The notes under the pieces were generated by a model. That model had not been told where the DNA came from, ran no database searches, and was given only the letters and a program-made list of their open reading frames with translations. This document shows, in pieces, positions 9,241 through 20,520 of a stretch of 64,000 nucleotides of DNA. This stretch comes from Alentia gelatinosa (taxonomy: Eukaryota; Annelida; Polychaeta; Phyllodocida; Polynoidae): assembly GCA_950022655.1 (NCBI GenBank), contig OX465589.1:29985970-30049969 (forward strand), read 5' to 3'. Made by a program: the position numbers and the translations under genes. The first letter of the stretch is position 1. Each line of letters begins with the position of its first letter.

Positions 9241-10980
9241 CGTCTGGAGTGATCGTAGCGCGGGATCTGCAGGCGAGACAGAGAACGGGGTAGAAAGAGG
9301 TGTGTGTACATGGGATCACTTCAACGAGAGAATGATAATTTATATAATTAACGGCCATGACAAAGTCCCTCGAGGTCAGGTGGGCTCGGCTGAGGGCGTC
9401 TGCCACGGTGTTAAGCACCCCCGGCATGTGTGTGTACACGAACTCCACCTGGAGTCTGGCTTGTACTGTCCAGGCCTGGCGGGCACACTCGGCGAGGACC
9501 GGGTTCCTGGCACGCCCCGACCTGAGTGCCTGGACTGTTCCCATGTTATCGCAATACACTTCCACACGAGTCCCTCGGTCGCGATCCGTGAGGAAGGTGC
9601 ACATTGCGTAGACCGTATTGAGGGCCTCCAGCTTGGCGATACAGTCCACGGGGTCCTCCACGGGGCAGACCCTACCGCAGTAGTAGTATCTCCCATCCGT
9701 GCCCCCTACTCCACTGAGGCACGCGTCCACTATGATGCATTTGGTGGGAGGCCCTCGAGGTATCAGGGCATGGCCGTTCCATCCCTCGGCGAACCGCAGG
9801 AACCACTGGAGGTCCTGCCGCATCTCCGAGTTGACGTTGATGTAGTATCCGGCCATGCCTCGGAGGGCCTCGAGCAGTTTGCTGACGAACGGTCGTATAC
9901 ACTTCGCCACGTGGAGGACCCGACCGAGGACCGACTGGAGTTGGCGTTTCTTCAGCGAGCGTTTGGTTGAGACGGCCCTCACGTGCTCCCGCACATCGTG
10001 TAGTTTGTCCCGGGGGATACTGAGGGACATATCCACCGAGTTTATGACTATCCCTAGCCACGTCACAGCCCGGCTTGGGGGCTGCGCCTTTTCCCTAGCC
10101 TCGGGGAGGCCCAGCTCCCTGAAGAGCTCCCGCGCTGTCTCGAAGTCGGCGGCCGCCTTGCCGGCCGTTGGGGAGAGGATTATGAGGTCGTCCAGGTACA
10201 TCGCGGCATCGACCCCCTTCCGGTCGAGGATCTTGACGATGGCATCTGCTACGCACTGCATGTGGTAGGAGGAGGCCCGGGCACCGAACGGCATGGCCGT
10301 ATCACAGTAGTACCCCTCCCCCCACGCGAAGCAGAGCAGAGGCCAGTCGAGGGGGTCGCACCGGAAGTTCTTATACGCCCGTGCAATGTTGATGGTGGAC
10401 ATATAACTCCCCGGCCCCGAGGCCACCAGGCGGCCGACGAAACCATCCACGGTCAGGAGGCCGTGTTCTCTCTCTTCACCGTAGACAGAGTTTTTCACGA
10501 TATAGCCGTTAACGCTGGATTCCTTGGGGTACGTCATATCCGTGATCACGCGCCTATCAGACGTACCCCTCTTCTCGCGTGTCATTAACGGCGACATGTG
10601 GCACCAAGGCTGAAAGGGTGGGTCCTCGAACGGGCCCATGAGGTTTGAATGCCCCTTCTCCTTGTCAATGAACCTCGCTATCTGGTCCGGGTATCCAAAG
10701 GCACTGGGTTGGTTGGGCACACCCCGCGTGTCGGTAACCGGTCCGGCGTACCCGAGGGGAAACCCAAACCTAATGAAATCCATGAGTTCCTCCTTCCCGG
10801 GGATACCCGCGAGGTATCGGATCCAGACTGGGATGTTGAGATCAGTGGGGATCTGGATACGGGTCCCGAGGGCGTTGGGCATTCCCGTGCACCGCACCTG
10901 ATCGTAGATGTCGGCGTGTCCCGGCGGCCCGGGAGTGGGGCCAGTGGGCCCGCCTATGTCCGGCGAACGTGCCGGGGTCG
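9241..10980 (-). CDS. Reverse transcriptase-RNase H of the Ngaro element
   Basis: An open frame on the minus strand covers this whole segment. RT motifs include SDRRVITDMTYP, the palm aspartate replaced or shifted in STINIARAYKNF, DTAMPFGARASSYHMQ, and the YLDDLIIL catalytic box near 10190. RNase H follows with VDACLSGVGGTDG (near 9720), EALNTVYAM, VYCDNMGTVQ and PGVLNTVADALSR (near 9400). The same frame stays open to 8309, but beyond about 9241 it is not recombinase-like until about 8600, so a single 957-residue protein is not implied. The upstream start is unclear; 10981-11293 is open in several frames without a recognised domain. No adenine methyltransferase domain is seen, which favours Ngaro over DIRS1. 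Confidence 0.88.
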
Positions 10981-11293
10981 GTCCGGACCCCGGGAGTGGG
11001 TATTCCGGTCTCCCAGAACTCCCTAACGGCATCGAAGTCGATTCGTAGGTTATCGTTGCCGTCCTCCCGGGGCAATTGCTGAGCCAATTGCTCCACATCC
11101 CCGCCGTCGCCCCTATACACGGGAGTGTATTCCTGAGGGGGCAGGGTTGTCTGCTTGTGTGCGTCCCCCACGTGCTCGGCACGCGGTGTTGTGGTCACGT
11201 GGGGTGTTACGTCACGGGTCGTGCACTCCTTGACCGGGTCGCCCTCGCTGAGTGCACACGTACCGGGTGCGAGGGGTGTTACACGCGCCACAC

Positions 11294-12408
11294 TCACTCG
11301 CGGGGCGCGTCCAGTCCGTTTTTTGAAGCCATTGCTTGTTGTTTCTGCACTCCTGAGAGGTCGGTGGTGCGCAGCGTGTGTCCGGCCTGGGGCATCCGGC
11401 GTGGGGCAGGTGCAGGTGTTGGTGCAGCACTCTCATACCCGCCACCGTACAACAGCTTCCTGTTGCACGCGTGTATGGAGTGCGTGCACATCCTGCCAAC
11501 GGAATCACAAAAGGAGCACACGTGCACCCATTTAATTCCGCCATCTTGGTGACCGTTCAGCTGGCGGCAGCCCCTCTCCGAGTTGAATGCCGGGCACGGC
11601 AGCTCCCGTCCTCCGGCCTTGCCCGCGTCTTGACCGTCGTGGTCGCCGTCATCGCGAGACGGACACGCTCGTCCTGTATGCGCACATGGTCGGACCAGTA
11701 AATCCTCCCGGCCTCGACCTGGTCGAAAACGTACTGGGACCAACGCCTTACTCCGGCCCACGGCCGGGTCTGGGCATCGATCGATACCTGGGACAGGTGG
11801 CGATACATGTCCCTCCTGTCCTCCTCTGGGACGGCCCGGTGGTCCTCCATCATAACCAGAAACGCGCTTACATACTCCATCGGACCGAGCGTGCCCCTGA
11901 CCTCGAGCCTCTGATTCACGGTGAAGAGGACCTCGCGTTCCACATACATATAAGGTTTAGACAGCAATCTAACGGTATGAAGATCTGAACTAAACCTACC
12001 GGCCGTACGGTCGTGTCGTAGTCCCTCACGGTCGAGTTCTTTCTCTAGCAGCTCGTCTGGGAGGTACCGGTCGCGAAGCTGACGGGGTGCCGGTAGACGG
12101 GATGCTTGATCGTTGGCCCAGTCCCTGGTCCGGTCCTCCGCGACGGTGGCCTCTCTAACGGTCGCCGGTTGAGATGCCCTCGATGGTGATTTTGCCCGTT
12201 GAAGTCCTTTTATCGCCTCGAGTATCAAGGCGACATTCCCCTCCAGTGCCGTTATTCTCGACGTCTTGACCGTTGATCCATTTTCCGAAACGGAGTCCAC
12301 GTGTTCGTTCGACGCCTGTGTCGAACCTCTGACCGTGGCCTTGGAGCCTGCGGCCGCCTGCGGTTCCTGGGACGTGCTAGGCACGGGCGTATTCCTGGTG
12401 TTCGGCAT
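11294..12408 (-). pseudogene. Gag-like protein of the Ngaro element, frameshifted
   Basis: Starts at ATG 12408. It has an N-terminal Ser/Thr/Ala-rich region, a short coiled-coil stretch (ITALEGNVALILEAIKGL), and a central region with TRPWAGVRRWSQYVFDQV, which aligns with element 1 gag. Near 11655 the frame shifts. The C-terminal frame (to 11294) carries CPAFN and a zinc-finger-like series H-x8-C-x2-C-x8-H-x4-C. Such C/H motifs are usual at the end of Ngaro/DIRS gag proteins. The break is at a different place from that of element 1, so both are independent lesions. Confidence 0.75.
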
Positions 12409-12505
12409 GGTCCACTCTCCTCTATCGTTCTATCGCACTTTATCGTAGTATGGTGTGCTGGCCTATACTCGTGGAGTATTGGGCTGCGAGCACGTGGCCA
12501 AGAAA

Positions 12506-12704
12506 ACGAAAAAGGTGCTTGTAGTACGTGCGTACTGCAGAGCGGGTGGAGAAGAAGTGAGGCCGGGGTCTGGACCGGGCTGTACCACGTGACCTCGTGG
12601 TGTGGGTGAGTGCCACGAGGGGGCAGGAGGGGCGCCCGTGAGGCGCGGTAGAGGGGGACACCGGGGAGGCAATGATTACCCCTGAGCCATGCCCATGGGT
12701 TTAC
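12506..12704 (-). repeat. Ngaro split direct repeat A1 (outer 5' end)
   Basis: 199 bp, partner of 7816-8014. Its outer end reads GTAAACCCATGGGC on the minus strand and abuts LINE sequence at 12705. It contains the presumed start of the element transcript, though no promoter motif is clear. Confidence 0.93.
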
Positions 12705-14925
12705 AATTGTCGTCATATATTGGTTTCTGGTGTCTTAAACGATCTTATTGCTGATCACCTCCCAACTTTTGTTGTGCGAAAGAAAACTAAGGAGCCCAAA
12801 AAGAAAGTCAAATTGAAAGGCTGTTCATACCGTAATTATTCGATTGATGACCTAGCTGACTACCTAACTACCGTGGATTGGTCTATGTTTTGGAACAGCA
12901 GTGATCCGAATGTCTTATGGGAATTTATTGACTCTATATTGAACAACTACTTAAACGAAGTTTGTCCTCTTAAGTGTATGACATTTAACAGGGCCAAAGA
13001 CCCGTGGGTAACGGATGAAATACATACTAAAATAGAGTTACGCCGGTGTCACATTAGGGACTTTAATGCCAGAGGTGTGTGTGAAGACTTGGTTAAATCA
13101 AGGCGTCTGAGTAATGAAATCAGGCAATGTTTAAAACAAGCTAAGAATGCTTTCTGTCTTGACCAATTAGATCGTGTGAGCAGCAAGCCATATGAATTTT
13201 GGAGACACATTCGTTCTTTACTATATGGTAATAATGCTGAAACTGATTGCCGCTTAGTTGACGAAGAAACAAACATGGAAGTTCCTGCAGAGGAAACTGC
13301 TACATTTATAAACAACTACTTTAGTGGTATTGGTGAAAAACTCTTCAGCAAATGTGACTCACAGGGTTATGAGATGCTATTAAATCAATTAAAAGGGAAG
13401 CATAATGTGACTCCCCCGGTAACTGTTAGAGTAACTAGGAAGGCTGTTATGGATCATATAAAAGAACTTAATGTGCACAAAAGCTCAGGGTTAGATCATG
13501 TTTCTGGGCGTGTTATAAAGGATTGTATGTCTCTACTATGTAACGAATTCACTTACTTATATCAATGTTCCCTTGATGCTGGAGTTGTTCCTGACCGGTG
13601 GAAAATTGGACTAGTGGTCCCTATACCTAAATCTGGGGACTTAACTAAGATAAGCAACTGGCGTCCTATTACCTTACTGTGTAGTCCGGCCAAAATACTG
13701 GAACGTATAACATATCAATTTATGTCAGACTATATTGAATGCAATCAACTCCTAAGTAGTACACAGTATGGATTTAGAAAGAAACTTGGTACCTCGGACG
13801 TTGTTTTTGATTATCTAGATGACCTATACAATGCTAGAAATGATAGAAATGTTGTGGCCTCTTGTTACTTTGATTTGAAGAAGGCCTTCGACGCTGTCCC
13901 GCATGAGTTATTATTGCAGAAACTAAATGGAATTTTTATGTTACCCCCAAATCTTGTTCTATGGTCGGAAAATTACTTACTTAATAGGAAGCAAAAGGTC
14001 TTTATAAATGGAATTACCTCTTCACTAGCATCGGTTGATTTTGGAGTCCCGCAAGGAAGTGTGCTGGGGCCACTGTACTTTAATTTATTCATAAATGACA
14101 TGTGCAATCAGATACAGAGTTGCATTTCCTATCATTATGCTGACGACCTTGTGGTATTCAGTTGTGGAGTTGATCCAGTAGAAACCAAAGAATCTCTTCA
14201 AGAGGCTGTTAATGTTATCTCCAATTGGTGTTTGTGTAACGGCATGACCGTAAATAAGGACAAAACTAAGACGTGTTGGTATGCATCGGAAAAGCGATTA
14301 TGTTATTTACCTGACCTCAACATTGATTGTGAAAATAATCGATTAACAACGGTGAAAAATTACAGATATCTGGGTATTCTACTAGACAGTGGCTTAACTT
14401 TCAAACCTCATGTACGGGATGTAAAGAAAAATGTTAGTCATAAGATCTTTAAATTAGGAAAGATAAGAACACAAATAAGCAAAAATGTGGCCTTATTGAT
14501 TTATAAGACCGTAATTCGACCACAACTAGAATACTGCTCGTACGTAATTGACTGTTCGACAAAGACTGAGATTGAGGCATTGCAAAAGCTCCAAAATAGG
14601 GCATTACGTGTCGTACAATATCGAAGAGTTAAGCGACAGCAGGTAGTCAAGTTACATCAAGATCATAAAGTAGATTTTTTGGATGTACGGAGAAGTATGC
14701 ATTTGTTAAGTATAATTTACAAGAGGTCAAAGAATGTCAACCTACTCGATAACTCACTGGGTAAAGTTCAAGTCACGACGTATTAACTGTAATCATTTCT
14801 TTAAGTCTCCAATGTACAGAGCTATAGTTTTGTGGAACTTATTGGATTCCAAAGTGCAATTGTTAGACAACAAGCTTGCATTCAAACGAGTAATTAAACG
14901 GATTTACTCGGCCTATGATTCGTGA
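12705..14925 (+). pseudogene. LINE ORF2, C-terminal part: reverse transcriptase
   Basis: Continues the endonuclease frame after the Ngaro insertion. RT motifs in order: NWRPITLLCSPAKILE, STQYGFRKKLGTSD, YFDLKKAFDAVPH, GVPQGSVLGPL, YHYADDLVVFS (YADD catalytic box near 14140), GMTVNKDKTK and YRYLGILLDSGLTF. The main frame stops at 14784-14786. A one-base shift near 14760 moves the conserved LINE tail (FFKSPMYRAIVLWNLL...) into the next frame, ending at 14925. No RNase H domain is visible. The enzyme copies element RNA at the nicked target. Confidence 0.9.
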
Positions 14926-15165
14926 AGTATTGACATCAATATCACCCATCATCATACCACTATATATATACAAGTACTTTACGCGGGATTATGACAGCTA
15001 TATCAACTCACTATTACATACTTTTCTGTTAAACTATGCCATTTAATGCATACGTATCTAGATGTATTACTGTTTACCTGGAGTTCTATGTTAACCGACA
15101 GTGGAAGAACTTTCTCACGAAAGAACTGTTTGTTCAATAAATAAAAAAAAATTAAATAAAAAAAA
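14926..15165 (+). other. LINE 3' untranslated region and A-rich tail
   Basis: 240 AT-rich bases ending in AATAAA (15136-15141) and two A-runs separated by 'ttaaat'. The tail runs directly into ATAGGG of the array. The double A-run suggests either a short 3' microsatellite or an interrupted poly(A) tail. Confidence 0.75.
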
Positions 15166-18100
15166 ATAGGGATAGGGATAGTGTTAGTGTTTAGGGTTAG
15201 GGTTGGTGTTGAACTTAAAACGCCCTTCTAACAGTATCCTGCAATACAGGGTTAGGGTTAGGGATAGGGTAAGGGTTAGGGTTGGGATAGGGATAGGGTC
15301 AGGGTTAGGGTTAGGATAGGGTTAGGGATAGGGCTAGGGATAGGGTTAGGGATAGAGCTAGGGATGGGGATAGGGTTAGGGTTAGGGCTAGGGTTAGGGT
15401 TAGAGGGGGTGTCCACCAAGCTCCCGACGCGAACTGACGTGCCCCGATATTGCCCTTCCGATACAAAATCCATATCGTAACAAAATCGTAGAGCTTATCG
15501 GGGCAGTTGGTAAGTTTTCTACGATAACGCTACTGACGCGGCTCAATGCGCACCGACGCGAACTGATGCAAAACCTGTATCGCAGTGTATAGATGACTCT
15601 TTTAACGGGAAATCATGTGAAATAATCGAAAGAAAATTATGAAATTTTCAGAATCTGTAGAATCTATAATGCTAAAGCGGCTCTGCAAAAATTGTGAAAT
15701 TTGATATTAGATAAGGTCTCAAAACGATCATTTTATACTTTAACTGAGGTATCATATAATATTGTTTGGTATCTACAGATAAAATATCAATCTTAAATAT
15801 GCATTATTTCTGGAATTATAAAGGAAATATGGTTTATTACACTGGTTGCATCATGAGCTTTATCGGGGTGTATCGGGACCATGGCACCTTTTTCATGCAC
15901 CCTCCCAATACGTTACGACGCGCAACGACGCGCAACGACGCAAACCGATACACTGCGATATGCCTTCCGACGTGCTACGATATGGTAATTTTGTACCAAG
16001 CACAGTCTACCTGAGTCGAGGGCAGACACTGCAGAATGGACACTCAAAACTCGCTCACATTTTCAGCAAAATTTGAAGCTAAGGTAATATAAATAGTAAT
16101 AATACTTCCAAAATATTCTACTTCATGTATATAGATATTTGCATCTATTAAATACTCAAGTTCAGTACTGGAAAAAAATGGGTCGAAATCGTTGTGGGTC
16201 GAGTTCCATTTACGGGTTGAGTTTGTTGTGGGTCGAGTTTGTTATTGATCGATTTCGTTTCGGGTCGAGTTTTTGAGTATTCATGAGTGACTCTAATTGG
16301 TTAAGGGTTAGGGTTAGGGTTAGGGTTAGGGTTAGGGTTAGGGTTAGGATAGGGTAAGGGTTAGGGTTAGGGTTAAGTACAGGGATAGAAATAGGGATAG
16401 GGTTAGGGAGAGGGTTAGTGATAGGGATAGGGATAGTGTTAGTGTTAGGGTTAGGGTTGGTGTTGAACTTAAAACGCCCTTCTAACAGTATCCTGTAAAA
16501 CAGGGTTAGGGTTAGGGATAGGGTAAGGGTTAGGGTTTGGATAGGGATAGGGTCAGGGTTAGGGTTAGGATAGGGCTAGCGATAGGGTTAGGGATAGAGT
16601 TAGGGATTGGGATAGGGTTAGGGTTAGGGCTAGGGTAAAGGTAAGAGGGGGTGTCCACCAAGCTCCCGATGCGAACTAACGCGCCCTGATATTGCCCATT
16701 CGATACAAAATCCATATCGTAACAAAATCGTAGAGCTTATCGGGGCAGTTGGTAAGTTTTCTACGATAACGCTACTGACGCAGCTCAACGCGCACCAACG
16801 CGAACTGATGCAAAACCTGTATCGCAGTGTATAGATGACTCTTTTAACGGGAAATCATATGAAATAATCGATAGAAAATTATGAAATTTTCAGAATCTGC
16901 AGAATCTATAATGCTAAAGCGGCTCTGCAAAAATTGTGAAATTTGATAGTAGATAAGGTCTCAAAACGATCATTTTATACTTTAACTGAGGTATCATATA
17001 ATATTATTTTGTATCTACAGATGAAAAATCAATCTTAAATATGCATTATTTCTGGAATTATAAAGGAAATATGGTTAATTACACTGGTTGCATCATGAGC
17101 TATATCGGGGTGTATCGGGCCCATGGCACCTTTTTCATGCACCCTCCCAATACGTTGCGACGCGCACCAACGTGCACCGATGCGAACCGATATGCTACGA
17201 TATGCCTTGCGACTTGCTACAATATTGTAATTTTGTATTGGCTCGCGTCGGCTTGTGTCGGCGTTGGTGGGTGCAGGGTCTTAGGGATAGAGTTAGGTTT
17301 AGGGTTAGGGTTGGGGTTGAACTTAAAACGCCATTCTAACAGTATCCTGCTATACAGGTACAGGTACCGGTACAATAATATTAAGTTCTCTGATGCATTG
17401 TAGCTTTGAAATGCATTGTTTACTAAGCTGTACATCTAGATTTTGAGAATGATAAGAATCAATAAAAGCAATACACACACCACAGGTGTCATTTCCTTAA
17501 GACTGTAACTAAATATTCAAGCACAGTCTATCTGAGTCGAGGGCAGACACTGCAGAATGGACACTCAAAACTCGCTCACATTTTCAAGCAAAATTTGAAG
17601 CTAGGGTAATATAAATAGTAATAATACTTCCAAAATATTCTACTTCATGTATATCCATATTTGCATCTATTAAATACTCAAGTTCAGTACTGATAAAAAA
17701 ATGGGTCGAATTCATTGTGGGTCATGTTCCCTTTACGGGTCGAGTTTATTGTGGGTCAAGTTTTTTATTGATCGATTTCGATGGGGTCGAGTTTTCGAGT
17801 ATTCATGAGTGACTCTAATTGGTTAAGGGTTAGGGTTAGGGTTAGGGTTAGGGTTAGGATAGGGTAAGGGTTAGGGTTAGGGTTAAGTACAGGGATAGGA
17901 ATTGGGATAGGGTTAGGGAGAGGGTTAGTGATAGGGATAGGGATAGTGTTAGTGTTAGGGTTAGGGTTGGTGTTGAACTTAAAACGCCCTTCTAACAGTA
18001 TCCTGCAATACAGGGTTAGGGTTAGGGATAGGGTAAGGGTTAGGGTTTGGATAGGGATAGGGTCAGGGTTAGGGTTAGGATAGGGTTAGGGATGGGGATA

Positions 18101-20289
18101 GGGTTAGGGTTAGGGCTAGGGTTAGGGTTAGAGGGGTGTCCACCAAGCTCCCGACGCGAACTGACGTGCCCCAATATTGCCCTTCCGATACAAAATCCAT
18201 ATCGTAACAAAATCGTAGAGCTTATCGGGGCAGTTGGTAAGTTTTCTACGATAACGCTACTGACGCGGCTCAATGCACACCGACGCGAACTGATGCAAAA
18301 CCTGTATCGCAGTGTATAGATGACTCTTTTAATGGGAAATCATATGAAATAATCGATAGAAAATTATGAAATTTTCAGAATCTGTAGAATCTATAATGCT
18401 AAAGCGGCTCTGCAAAAATTGTGAAATTTGATAGTAGATCAGGTCTCAAAACGATCATTTTATACTTTAACTGAGGTATCATATAATATTGTTTTGTATC
18501 TACAGATAAAATATCATTCTTAAATATGCATTATTTCTGGAATTATAAAGGAAATATGGTTAATTACACTGGTTGCATCATGAGCTATATCGGGGTGTAT
18601 CAGGACCATGCCACCTTTTTCATGCACCCTCCCAATACGTTACGACGCGTAGCGATGCGCACCGACGCGAACCGATACGCTACGATATGCCTTCCGACGT
18701 GCTACGATATGGTAATTTTGTATCGGCTCGCGTTGGCTCGTGTCGGCATTGTCAGGTGCAGGGTCTTAGGGTAAGAATTAGGTTTAGGGTTAGGGTTGGG
18801 GTTGAACTTAAAACGCCATTCTAACAGTATCCTGCAATACAGGTACAGGTACCGGTACAAAAATATTAAGTTCTCTGATGCATTGTAGTTTTGAAATGAA
18901 TTGTTTACTAAGCTGTACATCTAGATTTTGAGAATAATCAAAATTAATATTAGCGATACACACACCACATGTGTCATTTCCTAAAGACTGTAACTAAATA
19001 TCCAAGCACAGTCTATCTAAGTCGAGGGCAGACACTGCAGAATGGACACTCAAAACTCGCTCACATTTTCAGCAAAATTTGAAGCTAAGGTAATATAAAT
19101 AGTAATAATACTTCCAAAATATTCTACTTCATGTATATCCATATTTGCATCTATTAAATACTCAAGTTCAGTACTGGAAAAAAATGGGTCAAATTCGTTG
19201 TGGGTCGTGTTCAATTTACGGGTCGAGTTTGATGTGGGTCGAGTTTTTTATTGATTGATTTTGTTGCGGGTCGAGTTTTCGAGTATCATGAGTGACTCTT
19301 ATTGGTTAAGGGTTAGGGTTAGGGTTAGGGTTAGGGTTAGGGTTAGGATAGGGTAAGGGTTAGGGTTAGGGTTAAGTACAGGGATAGGAATAGGTGATAG
19401 GGTTAGGGAGAGGGTTAGTGATAGGGATAGGGATAGTGTTAGTGTTAGGGTTAGGGTTGGTGTTGAACTTAAAACGCCCTTCTAACAGTATCCTGCAATA
19501 CAGGGTTAGGGTTAGGGATAGGGTAAGGGTTAGGGTTGGGATAGGGATAGGGTCAGGGTTAGGGTTAGGATAGGGTTAGGGATAGGGCTAGGGATAGGGT
19601 TAGGGATAGAGTTAGGGATGGGGATAGGGTTAGGGTTAGGGCTAGGGTTAGGGTAAGAGGGGGTGTCCACCAAGCTCCCGACGCAAACTGACGCGCCCTG
19701 ATATTGCCCATTCGATACAAAATCCATATCGTAACAAAATCGTAGAGCTTATCGGGGCAGTTGGTAAGTTTTCTACGATAACGCTTCTGACGCGGCTCAA
19801 TGCGCACCGATAGAAAATTATGAAATTTTCAGAATCTGTAGAATCTATAATGCTAAAGTGGCTCTGCAAAAATTGTGAAATTTGATAGTAGATAAGGTCT
19901 CAAAACGATCATTTTATACTTTAACTGAGGTATCATATAATATTGTTTTGTATCTATAGATAAAATATCAATCTTAAATATGCATTATTTCTGGAATTAT
20001 AAAGGAAAAATGGTTAATTACACTGGTTGCATCATGAGCTATATCGGGGTGTATCGGGACCATGGCACCTTTTTCATGCACCCTCCCAATACGTTACGAC
20101 GTGCACCGACGCGCACCGACGCAAAACGATACGCTACGACATGCCTTCCGACGTGCTACGATATGGTAATTTTGTATCGGCTCGCTTTGGCTCGTGTCGG
20201 CATCGTCGGGTGCAGGGTCTTAGGGTAAGAATTAAGTTTAGGGTTAGGGTTGGGGTTGAACTTAAAACGCCATTCTAACAGTATCCTGC

Positions 20290-20520
20290 AACACGTCAAT
20301 GCACCCTCCCAATACGTTACGACGCGCACCGACGCGAACCGATACGCTACGATATGCCTTCCGACGTGCTACGATATGGTAATTTTGTATCGGCTCACGT
20401 CGGCTCGTGTCGGCACTGGTGGGTGCAGAGTCTTAGGGTAAGAGTTAGGTTTAGGGTTAGGGTTGGGGTTGAACTTAAAACGCCATTCTAACAGTATCCT
20501 GCAATAAAGCTACAGGTACT
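20290..20520 (+). repeat. Local partial duplication inside one array monomer
   Basis: After 'gtatcctgcaacacg' the sequence jumps back to 'caatgcaccctcccaatacg' and repeats about 230 bases through a second GAACTTAAAACGCC copy. This lengthens the unit between 19980 and 21713. Confidence 0.8.

Larger units (their letters stand above)
7518..12704 (-). mobile_element. Complete Ngaro-type tyrosine-recombinase retrotransposon (element 2), inserted in the LINE
   Basis: Read on the minus strand the order is A1 repeat (12704-12506), gag, RT-RNase H, tyrosine recombinase, B1 (8269-8015), A2 (8014-7816), a 43-bp spacer, and B2 (7772-7518). These split direct repeats (A1...B1-A2-B2) are diagnostic of the Ngaro/PAT type. 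Removing the element rejoins the LINE ORF2 frame exactly: left flank ...gtttact, right flank aattgtcg. There is no target duplication, as expected for recombinase-mediated insertion of a circular intermediate. B1 and B2 look identical and A1/A2 differ at two sites, implying recent insertion, yet gag and the recombinase are broken. Confidence 0.92.
3221..15165 (+). mobile_element. Non-LTR retrotransposon (LINE), near full length, split by a Ngaro element
   Basis: Gene order is ORF1 (coiled coil, RRM, CTD, NADAR), an SGNH-hydrolase ORF, then an APE-type endonuclease plus reverse transcriptase ORF. The element lies in a telomere-like tract. The left flank ends in gtgATAGG (3216-3220) and the right flank starts ATAGG (15166-15170), a 5-bp target duplication, although the repetitive target makes its exact length ambiguous. 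The 3' end has AATAAA at 15136-15141 and an A-rich tail. Removing the Ngaro insertion (7518-12704) leaves about 6,758 bp, including 200 N. Several frameshifts and one stop make this copy defective. The clade is within the CR1/Jockey-like APE-LINE range and cannot be fixed by eye. Confidence 0.9.

Noticed and set aside
9302..9970. Plus-strand ORFs opposite the Ngaro RT-RNase H
   Set aside because: They are antisense shadows of a well-supported coding frame.
8309..11182. A single 957-codon RT-recombinase polyprotein on the minus strand
   Set aside because: The middle third of the frame is not recombinase-like; the real recombinase N-terminal half is in another frame. The frame is open by GC-rich coincidence.
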